DNA from: Cephalotrichum gorgonifer
Lineage: Eukaryota > Ascomycota > Sordariomycetes > Microascales > Microascaceae
Assembly: GCA_900312665.1 (NCBI GenBank)
Contig: ONZQ02000003.1
Span: 516,648-580,647 of the forward strand
Direction: 5' to 3'
DNA: 64,000 nucleotides
The notes beneath the pieces were generated by a model that had not been told where the DNA came from, ran no database searches, and saw only the letters and a program-made list of their open reading frames with translations. The first letter of the stretch is position 1; every line of letters begins with the position of its first letter. A program made the translations under genes and the position numbers. Below, piece by piece: positions 48,155 through 58,474 of this stretch.

Positions 48155-49434
48155 GGCTGCTTTGACTAAAGGCAAGGCTTGGAGCAATGAATTTTAGGCG
48201 GAGGATAACATTTTTTGGTAAGATTGTGAGGTAAGTCTGGTATTAGAGGGGCCTGAATCGTTGGTTCGCCGTTCCCGGGGGGGTGGAGGCTGAACAGTAT
48301 AGGAGATGGTGAAGAACAGAAGATGAAAGTATGGGTAGCAATATCCCGGGCCTATATATACTCGCTTTTGTCGAGTCTTGAGAATCTGGACTCTGCCCTC
48401 GTTGGTCAGGACATAGCCCGCCGTAGTCCGAGTGGCATGTTCCACCATGCAAAATCGGATGCGAATATATTATGTACCGATTCGAAAGTTGAGGAAGGAG
48501 CAATTACTTTGGACGTACAACCCCCGATAGCGCATGTCCTGCCTTCCGTCTGAACGCATCCTATTACCATACGTGTATCCTCCAGCAGTAACAACTGGTA
48601 AAGTTTGGGTTTTGACCAGCCCAGAAAACAAACAAGACTTCACCAAGGTGGTGGTGGCTTGTTTGTTTCCGATAGCTCCTTCGAAATGACGTGGGTTCAC
48701 GGTTCGGACAAGCCTTACATCCGGGACAAGCGCTAATAAGTTGACATCAATAAACCTTGGAGATGTGGTTGTCGACCTCTATGTTTCCCTTCTAGTGGAT
48801 CTGACCGCCGGTATTCATTTTCATGTATGCGGATGATGATGAATCATATGCATTAGCGGTGGGGCTTGCTGCCATCGTCTGACTTTGGATCCTATGAAGG
48901 TGCTGAAACGACCTCCCTGTGGGTTATAGTTATCCACTCCTTTGTTTTCCTTCTTTAAACATCCGTCGTTCGTCCCTTACTCTTGCAAGTTTTTGTATGC
49001 AGGCGGATGATCTTGCAGGCTGCTGACATTGGTGTCCTGAATCTGATCAGTCCCATGTTGACACCGTTTATTGTCCTTGATTTACATGGTTGTGGCTAAG
49101 TGGCACTGGTATCGAGTGCAGAAATATGTAGGCACCAGCAGTGCGCTCCAGAGGGGTCTCCACAATGATGTTGGGAGCTCCTTCCCTACATCATCTGGGA
49201 GGCGGGTCATGGATTGCTATGGTGCATTGTACGAGTCGAGAAGAGCTCATGCGCTCCTTCCCCAGGAAATAGAAAGGCAGGAGCAACTTTCTTGTGATTG
49301 ACCAATGGAAAGGAAGTTCCAACTTCATTGAGACAGTGAGCCTCCTTGGGAGGCTCACGCTTCGACGCCGTCCTAATTCTCATATTCTCGTTATCTTCGT
49401 TACCTCCTCCAGTGAAACGACGACGATTGCCACA
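48155..49434. other. Divergent intergenic region
   Basis: A 1.3-kb promoter region between the aldo/keto reductase (-) and the basic hypothetical protein (+). It contains a perfect hairpin at 49336-49358, listed separately. Repeated TCGGATG/GCGGATGATGATG-like sequences occur at 48820-48845 and 49000-49010. No gene could be supported. Confidence 0.4.
49336..49358. repeat. Perfect 10-bp inverted repeat with 3-nt loop
   Basis: GTGAGCCTCC and GGAGGCTCAC flank TTG. The hairpin lies 77-99 bases upstream of the predicted ATG at 49435. The left arm also reads as a 5' splice donor (GTGAGC), and a CCAG acceptor-like site occurs near 49410, so it may lie at the border of a 5'-UTR intron. Confidence 0.75.
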
Positions 49435-51027
49435 ATGACTGCATCATTGGATCCCGGCTGGGGGCTCTTCCTCCGACCCAGGGCCTCGAAAGCCCCTCAG
49501 GAACATCTAGGTGTATTTGCTGAAGAGGCAGTGAACGGGCAGATCGGCACTAGACACACTCATCGGTGTGACGAAAAGCTCAGAGCCGATATGAGTACCC
49601 CGGGGGAGGTTCGGGTTGCGTGTGTTGAGTACGTCATGTTTGGGGCATACTCATATCGCTCATACTAAAAGGATAGGGCCTCTACATCTAATACTGTTTG
49701 CCATAGGTCTTCTCTGTCAGTCTCCAATTCCGAGTCTAGGCAGCCTCCAGACGGATTCTACGGGAAGCGGCTCCGTTCTGGGCGGGAATCTCATCGGGAT
49801 GATTTGCCCAGGGAAATCCCTGCTGCGCTCCAGGGTCAAGCACGCTTTGTGAGCAGAAGGTCAGCTCCCGCAAACTCAACGAGTTCTTCATTCGAGAAAT
49901 CAGTCGTTCTGAAGGAGAAACGGAGGGCGGAATCTGTAAGCTCCGACTCGAGTGGCAGGAGTGGCGGGTTCAAAGCTAAAAAAGGTGTGTCACCCCAAAT
50001 TCGACAATGAGCAACATATTGAGATGACCAAGGCAATCATGGCCATTCATCGGACACCAACATATCCACTACCCCGACTGCTTCCGAGCCACGTCATCAT
50101 CTATCCTGTCCCGTGAAGAGACGTAGACGACGAAAGAGCGGCCGGGCGGATGAAAAGGTGGTCTTCGGACCGTTCAAACTACCGGAGGAACACAGCTGCT
50201 TGGCGGGCTTCAAAAAGCCGCGCCCTCTACTGAAGTCAGGCTCCCCTCTCTTACCCGATACACCTACCAAACTGCTCAGAGATGGTTTTGATGGCATTGA
50301 GTGTGTTCCAAGAGGGAAGTTGGCCTTCGTTCCACGAACTCGCCGCCACGGTATTGCGGGTCTTGGTGCCCTCTCCTTTGGACAGCCAGCTTCCGCCAAG
50401 CCTGGTAAACTCGCACATAGGTCTCTTGAAGAAGATTCTTTCAATTCGCTCTCGTCAGTCGCAGGGAAATTATCTGCCCGCGAAGTGGGCCTCTTCGGAG
50501 CCGGCGTTGCAAGTGGGGCGAAAGTGACATCCAAGTCCGGCCGGTTGGAGGGCCCCGGGCCGGTGGCATCGGGCGCCGCCGTCGCGCCGCAGCGTTTCAG
50601 GGGCACAAACGGGATTCCGGTCAAGGTGGCAGCATTCAGTACGTTTGGGCGATGTTACGGAATGGATGAGGCGGCCAGGGAGATTCTTGTCCCAAAATCC
50701 ACAAAAGCGGTAGGGGTCACTAGTCCGACTCCTATACAAGAGGTGGAAAGCTCGCCGATTCCCGAGACGCCGACGCGAGATCGATCGCCAGGTATCTTTA
50801 GGCTAGCGACCATTTGTAAGTCGGCGGACCGTACGTACATGGCGTCACAACTGGGTAGTATGAGCCGACCCTCGGCTGAGCACCTCACGCGGAGATGGAC
50901 GGCACCTGGAGAATGGAGTTGTCGGCGCCCACATGCCAGAGATTCGGTTTCTATTCCAAGGCAGTTAAGGAGAGCTCTAACTACGACAAAACCTGTTGCA
51001 CGTTATGAAAGCTCCGAACTGTACTAG
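49435..51027 (+). CDS. Orphan basic, disordered protein
   Basis: Three exons, 49435-49628, 49707-49984 and 50033-51027, join with matching phases at GTACGT, GTGTGT donors and TAG, AAG acceptors, giving 488 aa. The introns are 78 and 48 bp. The protein starts MTASLDPGWGLFLRPRASKA. It is rich in Ser, Arg, Gly and Pro and contains a strongly basic cluster (VKRRRRRKSGR) that would serve as a nuclear localisation signal. Apparently conserved-looking segments include VVFGPFKLPEEHSC, SPLLPDTPTKLLRDGFDGIE and SSPIPETPTRDRSPG, which contain TP/SP sites typical of phosphorylated regulators. No known domain is recognised. A nuclear role is inferred only from composition. Confidence 0.6.
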
Positions 51028-51193
51028 CTGATACGGCAGATAGGAATCTCTGAGCGAGTAGCTGGTTTCACTATTATAGGCACAGGTGGAAAAGGGGAGA
51101 AGAAAATTAGTTCTTGAGCACCGAATACCAAGCCATCGTACAAGACCACACACCACCCACTTGTAGTTCGTCCCTTTCCCTCAGCAGCCTTCC

Positions 51194-52321
51194 TTAACGC
51201 TCCTTATCCGCGAGTGTAACATCTCCGTTCCTGACTACGGCCTCAGGCAAGAATCCAGCCAGAGGCACCAGTATACTTCCCAGGAGGAGGGTAAATAGCG
51301 TCATCCACATCCTCACTAGCCACCACATGCCAGGCCCCAGGATGGGTACAAAGATCTTTAGAATCTCACTCGGCTGGATGAGACTCTCTAGCTCAGAGAC
51401 GTAGAGGCGGGTGCGGATTCCCAGGGCGAGGTGTGCCTCATCATCCCGGGATACGACGCGGCCCTGGGCGTCGATGGATTGCTGGGTGAGGCGAAAGATG
51501 AGGATCGAGGTGAGGGTTGGGGTATGGAAGGGGATGTGGAGGGGGGAGAGGGTTTGGCTTGTGTGTACGGTTAGAGTTGCGGTTCGTTGATCGTAAACTA
51601 GCTCCTTAGTACTTTTATTTCCTCTTGGGAGGGGAGTGGGATGGGGAATGTTTAGATGTATCGGGCAAGGGTTGGTGAACTAGGGCATAGAGAAAGGAAA
51701 CCGGGATTAAGGAGATCCTTACCAACCGATTTGATGTTAAACTCCAAGCTACGAACGAGAAGATTATTCAGCCGACAGAGGAGATAGATGAGGCGCCTTG
51801 AGTTGATGATGCCCAGGTAGTAGACGTAGAAGTCGGCGAAGGGGGGTACACGGATGAAGGGAGTAGTTAAGGAGGCGGATGGAAGAAAGTAGGTCTTGAG
51901 GGTGTCGCGCTGCTCCTGGGGGGTGCCATGGGAGAACTTCCGGATGATGGCGGATATGTCCTTTACTATTTTCGCTCCGGTTAGGAGGGTAATATTTCCA
52001 GGGGTGAAAATAATGGGACGTTGGGGGGGGGCGGTAACTAGCCTGGGTGGTCCATCGTGTCTGGATTTGTTTTGGGTTAGGAATTAGGTAGTGGGACTTG
52101 AGGAGGTGCGGGTCTAAACGCCACGGAGATTTGGGGGCTAGGTTGGAGGAGTTAATGGATCGAATTCACGTAAAGGGATGAGGTCAGCTTATTTCCTGAT
52201 GATGGAGGTGTTCGAGATTCATGTTGTATGTGAGGAGAACGGTAGGAAAGGCACTTTCACTGTGTTTGCTAATGATGTCATAAGAGTCGTGTAGAGTCTT
52301 GTTACCTGGTTGATCTGACAT
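51194..52321 (-). CDS. SigF-like NTF2-like family protein
   Basis: Three exons, 52321-52306 (16 nt), 51965-51723 and 51597-51194, join in phase, giving 220 aa. The start MSDQPVKDISAIIRKFSHGT is followed by PQEQRDTLKTYFLPSASLTT and PFADFYVYYLGIINSRRLIY. This is the first helix and cone region of the fungal SigF-like NTF2-like family. Exon 3 carries the beta strands (VVYDQRTATLTVHTSQTLSP, SILIFRLTQ) and a C-terminal hydrophobic segment (MWWLVRMWMTLFTLLLGSIL), which could anchor it in a membrane. Members are about this size and uncharacterised. The 340-bp first intron contains a C-tract and other low-complexity sequence. The tiny first exon is supported by phase and by family resemblance, recalled rather than searched. 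Confidence 0.7.
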
Positions 52322-52775
52322 GGATGGGATGAATGATTATAATTAGATAGGACGAACAAGTGTGTACTTAATAACTACACTTTAACCTTCTTGCCTTCTC
52401 AGCCCAATCCTTCGCCCGAGTTGGAGCTTTTCATGTGAAGCGGCGTTGGTTTGCGTGCGCCCCAGAAGACGGCGGAGAAACAAGACCCAGCGTTTGCGTG
52501 TGTGGCGTTTACTGGGTGAGAGACGTTCGCAGATTTCTATCCGTAGAAGGCGAGATGGCCCCCAAGACCAATCCAGTTTGAATTGGCATACTTCCATTGG
52601 ACAACATTCCTTTTGAACATAAATATCGTGATATACCCAATACCTCCTTTTTGTCCGGCCCAGAATCCACACCTCCCCCCCTCCCCCCCCAAAGAAACCA
52701 AGCTTGCAAGTAAAAACAATAGTAACATGACATGCTAACACGCTCCCTACAAAAAGCCAGTGACCCCTAGAAACA
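52322..52775. other. Intergenic region between two minus-strand genes
   Basis: 450 bases hold the 3' UTR of the single-pass membrane protein and the promoter of the NTF2-like gene. C-tracts occur near 52674-52690. A minus frame at 52382-52864 runs through it but has no coding character beyond the neighbouring gene's tail. Confidence 0.4.
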
Positions 52776-53351
52776 TCAATAATAGCCCCCCCTACTGCTC
52801 CTCCTCTCATAATTACTCCCGCGACCGCCCCTGCTCCCCCTCCTCGGCTCCTCCTCCACAACAACGATCTCGTCGTCGCTGTCTGACTCGTCGCTGACCG
52901 TCGTGACGGTCCTCACCCCTCCGCGCCCCATCCCGCCGCCCCTCCGCTCGCTCATGAAGACAGTGCTCTCGCTCACCTCCGAGGACGGCGCGTCGACGAT
53001 GACCGGGCCGCCCCTCGACCTGCCGCCCCCCTGCGACGACCGCTGCCTCGTCCGCACCTCCACCCGTTCCCGCACCCGCACGCTCTTCGCTCTCCGGGTG
53101 CTGAGCGTGAGGACCGACTCGCCGCCCAGGTACGTCGACGCCGACGAGTCGACCGCCGGCCCGATGTTGAGGCACGTGTAGATGAGCCATATGACGATGA
53201 GGTAGCCGGCTATGGAGCCGAGCACGATACCGGCTACTACGGCTGGGTTCGGCGAGGAGTCGAGGGCGCCATAGGAGGAGGCGACGGAGCCGCCGGAGGA
53301 CGCCCGCCGGGGCAGAAGCAGGCTCGGGAGGGTTCGTGGGAGGACGGGCAT
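52776..53351 (-). CDS. Single-pass membrane protein with Arg/Gly-rich cytosolic tail
   Basis: An uninterrupted frame of 191 aa from the Met at 53351 (MPVLPRTLPSLLLPRRA). The frame is open further upstream to 53630, but that part has leader composition and includes a run of Lys codons from a homopolymer. One clear membrane span lies at about residues 37-61 (AVVAGIVLGSIAGYLIVIWL). The tail has a Ser/Thr/Arg-rich part, an acidic stretch (SDESDSDDEIVVVEEE) and a C-terminal Arg/Gly-rich end (RRGSRGGRGSNYERRSSRGG). Similar small fungal membrane proteins are uncharacterised. A second long frame in another phase (52813-53721) is a GC-composition shadow. Confidence 0.65.
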   Translation of the reverse strand: MPVLPRTLPSLLLPRRASSGGSVASSYGALDSSPNPAVVAGIVLGSIAGYLIVIWLIYTCLNIGPAVDSSASTYLGGESVLTLSTRRAKSVRVRERVEVRTRQRSSQGGGRSRGGPVIVDAPSSEVSESTVFMSERRGGGMGRGGVRTVTTVSDESDSDDEIVVVEEEPRRGSRGGRGSNYERRSSRGGYY

Positions 53352-54846
53352 CGTTAACGGTGTGGTTTCTTTCTTGGAGAGGACGGTTTTTTTTTTTTTT
53401 AGGTAGGTTTGGCGGCACCCAGCGCGGCGCGTTCGCGCCTCGGCTCGTTTTCTTCGTCCGCTTTCGCGCGATGGGGCCGGGAACTCTCGAGGTGTGAGCG
53501 ACGGACGTAAAAGGCTCCTCGCGCCGTGCGGGTTGCCCCGAGGTAGGTTGTACTCGCAGCAACAAACTAGAAGCAGTCCTAAATTTGGCGTGGCGTGTTC
53601 CCCGGGTTTCGTCGAGGTATTCCGTCGCAAGGGCGATAAAAATGGTCAGTGGTACAAGTGAACTTTTTTCCCTTCTTTGTGGAGGATGGAATTCCCAAGC
53701 CGTCCCCCCCGCAATTATCAATCATTGGTGGTTTGCCTGCGAGACCGTTAGGATGCGATCGGCGGTGGCGTCGGCCGAGCAACAAGCAATTTCGCGAACG
53801 GAACGGGTGGGGCCGAGTCAGCGGGCCGCGTGTGGGGGTGGAACGGCGCGGGATCCAAATACACCCTCTGCCTCCCCCATGGCTTTAGACAGAGGTGGCG
53901 GTAATATACGGCGGAACGCAACGCGCGAATATTCAGGGTTACAAACAAGAAATTGGTAAAATTTAAACTCGGGTCGACGGTCTAACCAGGATATATATAA
54001 TTTGAGATGGAGAAATCCGCTCTACTGTGTGTCGTGTCACGACACTGTGGGGAATGGATGTTTGCAGCACTTGTCTGAGATCTCCGGACGGCGCGGGCAA
54101 GAAGCCGTTTACTACCTAGAGAAGAGTGAAACAGCCAGATTCATCTTCCACGTATTCGATGGAAGCGCAGGTGGATAGATAGCCGAAATCCCAGAACGCA
54201 GAAGCAATCTGATTTACATAGCATAAGCTCTCCTCATAGGGCTGACTGGTTGCGGTGGACTAATCGACCCATTTCGCATCTTCGACATCGACAGCACATC
54301 AGCCTCCCGCAGGATCATGCCCCCGAGATATTGAAAGACAAGATCAAGGATAGGTCTCCATCAACAAGAGAATTGTGATTTTGGTATCCTTGCTCGTTGC
54401 AATGTTAGTCTCGGTGTTGGCAGTGTGCTTTAGTCTAATCTAGTTATGTGGGGTGTTAGTAGATGTGTGGGAGGGGCTGGATTCCCAAAACAAGAAGTAA
54501 CAACAATAACGGCGAAGAGTAACGGCAAACATAACAGCACTAATTAGCCATAACCATATCAATAGCCATAGCCATAACAGTAATGGTACCGGCAAGCATA
54601 GGCAGTTCTTGTCTTTTGCGACTTATACCCCTCACATGTCAGCACTAACTGTGATTCTCGGCACAACTTTCGTCCCGAGCTATGGCTAGCTGCGGGGGAG
54701 GGCACTACATAAACGTCGACTTCGACAAACATTCCCTCCAGTACATTATAACACAGCTTCGCTTCCCCCAGGCTTTTCCCCTTGTTAATTATAATATTTT
54801 CTGACTCCTATCCCTACCCAGCCTAGCACCGCCTGCTCTCGACATC
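53352..54846. other. Divergent intergenic region
   Basis: A 1.5-kb region between the membrane protein (-) and the GFA protein (+). It includes an A/T homopolymer (T14 on + at about 53387-53400), ATATATAA near 53991, and CCATAACCATA/AGCCATAGCCATAAC-type short repeats at 54547-54580. No gene was supported. Confidence 0.4.
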
Positions 54847-56055
54847 ATGGCTACCGAACAATCCACCAAGACGTACCGGGGTAACTGCCACTGCGGCGCC
54901 TTCGTCTATGAGGCCGAGATTCCCGAGATCAAGTCCGTGATCACTTGCGACTGCAGCATGTGCTTCAAGAAGGGCACCCGCTATGCGTATGCCCCTGAGG
55001 CCAGCGTCAAGATTGTCAAGGGCGACGAGAGTGACCTCGTATCCTATCAGTTCCACACCAAATCCGTTTCGTACAAGGTATGGTTCTTATAATTATTTAT
55101 CCTTCGACGGAAAGGGCGGCAGAAGGGCCGGAAGCTGAGGAGATGAGAACAATGGTTGACTAACTCGAGGGGTGCTGCGATAGTTCTGTGCCCACTGCGG
55201 CTCGCCCGTCCTCGGAAAGGGTAAGCTCGGCGATCAGGTCATGTATGGCCTAAACGTAAGAGATTCCTCCCCATTCTCCTCTTTTTTTTCTGCCGGAGCT
55301 TCGCGCCTAATAGAGTTTTTCTTTACCAAAACAGGTCAACTGTATCCAGGGAGTTGATCTCCAATCCCTGGAGGAGAAATTGTGAGTGGCTACCTACGTC
55401 TTCGTCGTAGCCTTTGCCCTGCCCGGTCAATTGGCATGGTTATATTAATGTAGGTGGTGGCTTAGTGTCAACGGAGCCGCCACTGGAGAGAAACACGTTC
55501 CACCGGAGTACTCCGGCCCGGAACCGGAAGCCGAGATCGAAGGCGCCAAGATCTACCACGGCAGCTGCCACTGCGGGGCTGTCGGACTCGCCATCAAATC
55601 GAAAGACCTCCACGAGCACCCCGAGGCGGCAGGTAAAATGGGTTTTGTTACCTGCGACTGCAGTATATGCGCGAGGGTAAGTGACATAATACCTGGCGGA
55701 GGCGCCGATAAAGGAAATCAGACTGAAGAAAGAAAAAAAAATAGCTGGTTCCTTTTGCTAACCTCGACTCTCGTTGAAAAAAAAAATTTAGAACGGCAAC
55801 ATTTGGATGTACCCCACGAAGAAGCAGATCGTCTTCACGGGGCGCGACAACCTCTCGTACTACTCGTTCGGCAAGAAGGCGATGCGGAAGTCTTTCTGCA
55901 AAACGTGCGGTGTAAACATGTCCAACGAGTGGCTCGAGAATGGGCCGGATATCTGGCCCATTAACCTGCGGGTCTTGGATAACTTCAGCACCGACGGCTT
56001 GAAGATTAACCATTTCCCTGACGACTCCAGGGACCCGCCTTACGTTAACCCTTGA
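54847..56055 (+). CDS. Double GFA (CENP-V/GFA) domain zinc protein
   Basis: Five exons, 54847-55077, 55184-55255, 55335-55381, 55454-55676 and 55792-56055, join in phase, giving 278 aa. Two tandem GFA domains are visible. The first has YRGNCHCGAFVYEAEIPE, TCDCSMCFKKG and FCAHCGSPVLGKG. The second has YHGSCHCGAVGLAIKSKD, TCDCSICARNGNIWMYP and SFCKTCGVNMSNEW. Each carries the CxCG, CxxC-type and CxxCG cysteines that bind structural and active-site zinc. The family includes glutathione-dependent formaldehyde-activating enzymes (S-hydroxymethylglutathione synthase), but many fungal members have unproven activity. A role in detoxifying aldehyde-glutathione adducts is therefore only a suggestion. 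Cytosolic, no targeting signal seen. Confidence 0.88.
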
Positions 56056-56101
56056 GTGGAGAATGGATGGACTGGTTTGCTGGGACGGAGTGCGAGGAAA
56101 C

Positions 56102-56107
56102 AAAAAA
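56102..56107 (-). terminator. Pol III T-run terminator of tRNA-Glu
   Basis: Six consecutive T on the minus strand, six bases after the tRNA 3' end. This is a standard RNA polymerase III stop. Confidence 0.8.
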
Positions 56108-56113
56108 TGATGT

Positions 56114-56185
56114 CTCCCACACAGGGAATCGAACCCCGGTCTCTGCCGTGAGAGGGCAGTATGATAACCCCTACACTATATGGGA
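56114..56185 (-). tRNA. tRNA-Glu (anticodon CTC)
   Basis: A 72-nt cloverleaf on the minus strand. The acceptor arms are TCCCATA and TGTGGGA with G discriminator. The anticodon stem is CTGCC/GGCAG around loop CTCTCAC with anticodon CTC. The T arm is CGGGG/CCCTG around TTCGATT. The A-box region is TAGTGTAGGGGTTATCATA and the B box GGTTCGATTCC. No intron. It reads GAG codons. A T6 terminator follows. Confidence 0.95.
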
Positions 56186-56596
56186 CGCTCGTTGCAATTG
56201 ATGAAAACATCTTTGCCTAGCCCCCTCTTTCAGACCGTCCGCTCCCACCATTGTCGACCTTGCCACTCCTCGTCCCTGTCTGTAGCAGATTTATGTATCC
56301 AGCTGCATCACCTTTCGAGAGCGAGAGATCCGTGGGTCGTAAATTTTAATTTTCCCAACTCCCATCAGTTCGCCTTTCGGGGATGTCAATCTGACAATAG
56401 ATGCTGCCGAACTCTGGTCATACCAGCCTCGTCCGAGTCATTCGTTGTGTGGTGCCGCTGACATGATGTATCATACCATCTGGCACAGCACCCCGGCTAG
56501 TCTACCAGCTTAGCAGCCCGCTGACGCACACAAAAATTATCGACCGACACGGACCTTCCATAATCGGGACTGCTAGCAATACAAGTAGTCCACAGT

Positions 56597-57987
56597 TCAT
56601 GACGCTTTTGAAGGCCGGCCTGTCTTCTTCCTCCAGATAGGATCCCCGTCGTCGTCAAACTCGGCCCACTCGAAGAACGAGCACGCATCCTTCCCGGGCA
56701 AGTTCCCAGAGTGACACATCCAGAAGTATTTCCCGAAGCTATCCCTCTTCCGCCGCGCCACCCGCAGCACACAGGGGATCTCGCACTTGCATCGGGGCGT
56801 CAGACTGGGGTGCAAACTGCTCCTATAGTGCCTGTAAGTTACGTTGATCCTCTTGTTCCCAGCGATGGGATGCGGCTCTATGGCCTGCGCGGCGGAGATC
56901 GAGTGCTTCCATTCCTCCTGCATCTCGGCGTGCATAACGAGGAGCGAGTTGTGCGGCAGGTGGATGGAGATCTGGCCCTCCGCGTCTCCGGTGCTGTCCG
57001 CCGCGCCGTCGCTGCCCGCGCCATCCTTCGGCAGGATGCGCCGGACGCGGAACTCCCGCGCGACGCCGAGCGACAGCGAGCCGATCACGGCCCGAGGGCC
57101 TAGGTAGGTCAGCTGGTCGCTGTGCCACCCGACGCTCTCTTTGGGGCCGTCGTAGCAGTTCACGAAGGCGGCGTTTGGAACCCAAGGCTTTGGTGACTGG
57201 TACTTTAGTTTCCGGGCGTTGGGGTAGTGGGTTGCTATCCGAGCTTCTATCTCCTTATTTACTGCGGCCTGGATGGTGGGCTTTATTTTTTGGAGGTGGG
57301 GGGTTATACGGCGGACATCCTGGGCCGTACGTCAGCGATGGGTCCCACAACAGCATGGTCCACGGGGTGATGTGGAAGGGTATCGCGGTGAGTGTAAGGG
57401 CTTCCTACCGTTAGTCGGGCTCCGTTATAATGGTACGCTGTCTTCTGCGCCCGTATCTCTTCATAGCTCTCCACGTAAAAGCCCGAGGTATGCGGGCTCG
57501 CAACGACGTTCTCGAAGAGCTTGAAGGTAATCTTCTCAAAGGTCTTGGACTCTTCGAGCATCTCCCTGAGCAGCCCATTTGCGTCCTCTGGGGGCAAGAA
57601 GTTGTGGATGATAGTGCAGGGGGTGTGCTCCGCCACGTCAACGGGGTCGTAGAGGTACATGGTCGTTCCCTTCTTCGAGATGAGCTTCTTCTTCGACGGG
57701 GAGCTTACGTCGTGCTCTCCCCCCTTCTGGGCAAAGTGTCGGAGCGACGACTGATACCCGGAGGGGCCGCTTGATTTTCTCTGAGGAATCCCAGATTTTA
57801 GAACGGCAGACACTTCCGCTACCGAGCCATCGTGGGCAATTAGGACGTCAAGGAGCGTTGACTGGTCAATGTCGGGGTGGAGGGAGGAAAGGATGGCGAG
57901 CTTCACATCGGTGGTCTCATTGTCTTCCTCCGGATGGCTAGCTCCTTCTGTTGGCAGCTTTCGCTTCTTTGTTAGAAAGGTATCCAT
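56597..57987 (-). CDS. AlkB-like 2OG-Fe(II) dioxygenase with CUE-like and GRF domains
   Basis: Two exons, 57987-57409 and 57319-56597, give 433 aa across an 89-bp intron. Residues about 25-65 (DVKLAILSSLHPDIDQSTLL) look like a CUE ubiquitin-binding module. The AlkB core starts near LYDPVDVAEHTPCTIIHNFL. It has GWHSDQ with the iron-binding His and Asp, a later His in EWKHSISAA, and NKRINVTYRHYR with the 2-oxoglutarate-binding Arg. A GRF-type zinc finger follows (RCKCEIPCVLRVARR, then FWMCHSGN, CSFFEW), which binds nucleic acid in repair proteins. Fungal members of this layout are inferred to oxidatively remove alkyl lesions from DNA or RNA. Start chosen at MDTFLTKKRK, whose first residues resemble a PCNA-interacting motif (weak). 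Confidence 0.88.
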
Positions 57988-58474
57988 GACTTCATTTAGG
58001 AGGTGTGATAGTGTAACTGTGCCCCACGCCAGCGGGCCTGGGCAGCCTTGAAGGTTATATAGAGCCCTCAAACCCTCCCTGTTCGTGTCATTGGTAGGGC
58101 GCCGCGTGGACGCGGGCCCCAATGGCGTCGCGCTGCTGCCACGAAGTCACATGATGATGTGTGGGGCTTAATGTGACTAATGGATTTGCCCCACCCCACC
58201 TCTTGACTTTATGTCATGTTGGAGCTTCCCTCCCCCACTAATATGATGCTTGCCGAACCGAGGTCCGCATGCTAGGATAGAGCTCTTGAAGGAGAGGATC
58301 ATAACCCGTCCTTGTTCACCCCAGCTATGGCGAACTAATATAGAATCCATAATCGCCGACTCCCCGCGTCAAACCCACGAGTAAGGCTTCTACAAAGAAC
58401 CTAGCGCCTCCCACCCGTCGCTCTCGCCCCTCTCCCCAGGACCCGGGACATGCGCCTGGCCCCAAAATAGGGCT
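57988..58474. other. Divergent promoter between AlkB-like and Pex7 genes
   Basis: 487 bases shared by the AlkB-like gene (-) and Pex7 gene (+). It contains CACCCCACC-like sequence near 58190 and pyrimidine-rich leaders. No additional gene was found. Confidence 0.45.

Noticed and set aside
50097..50624. 175-codon minus frame opposite the orphan basic protein
   Set aside because: It is antisense to an exon whose phases join precisely on the plus strand.
52813..53721. 302-codon minus frame overlapping the single-pass membrane protein gene
   Set aside because: It is an alternative phase of a GC-rich gene with Arg/His/Pro-rich composition and no membrane span. The other frame has a clear protein architecture.
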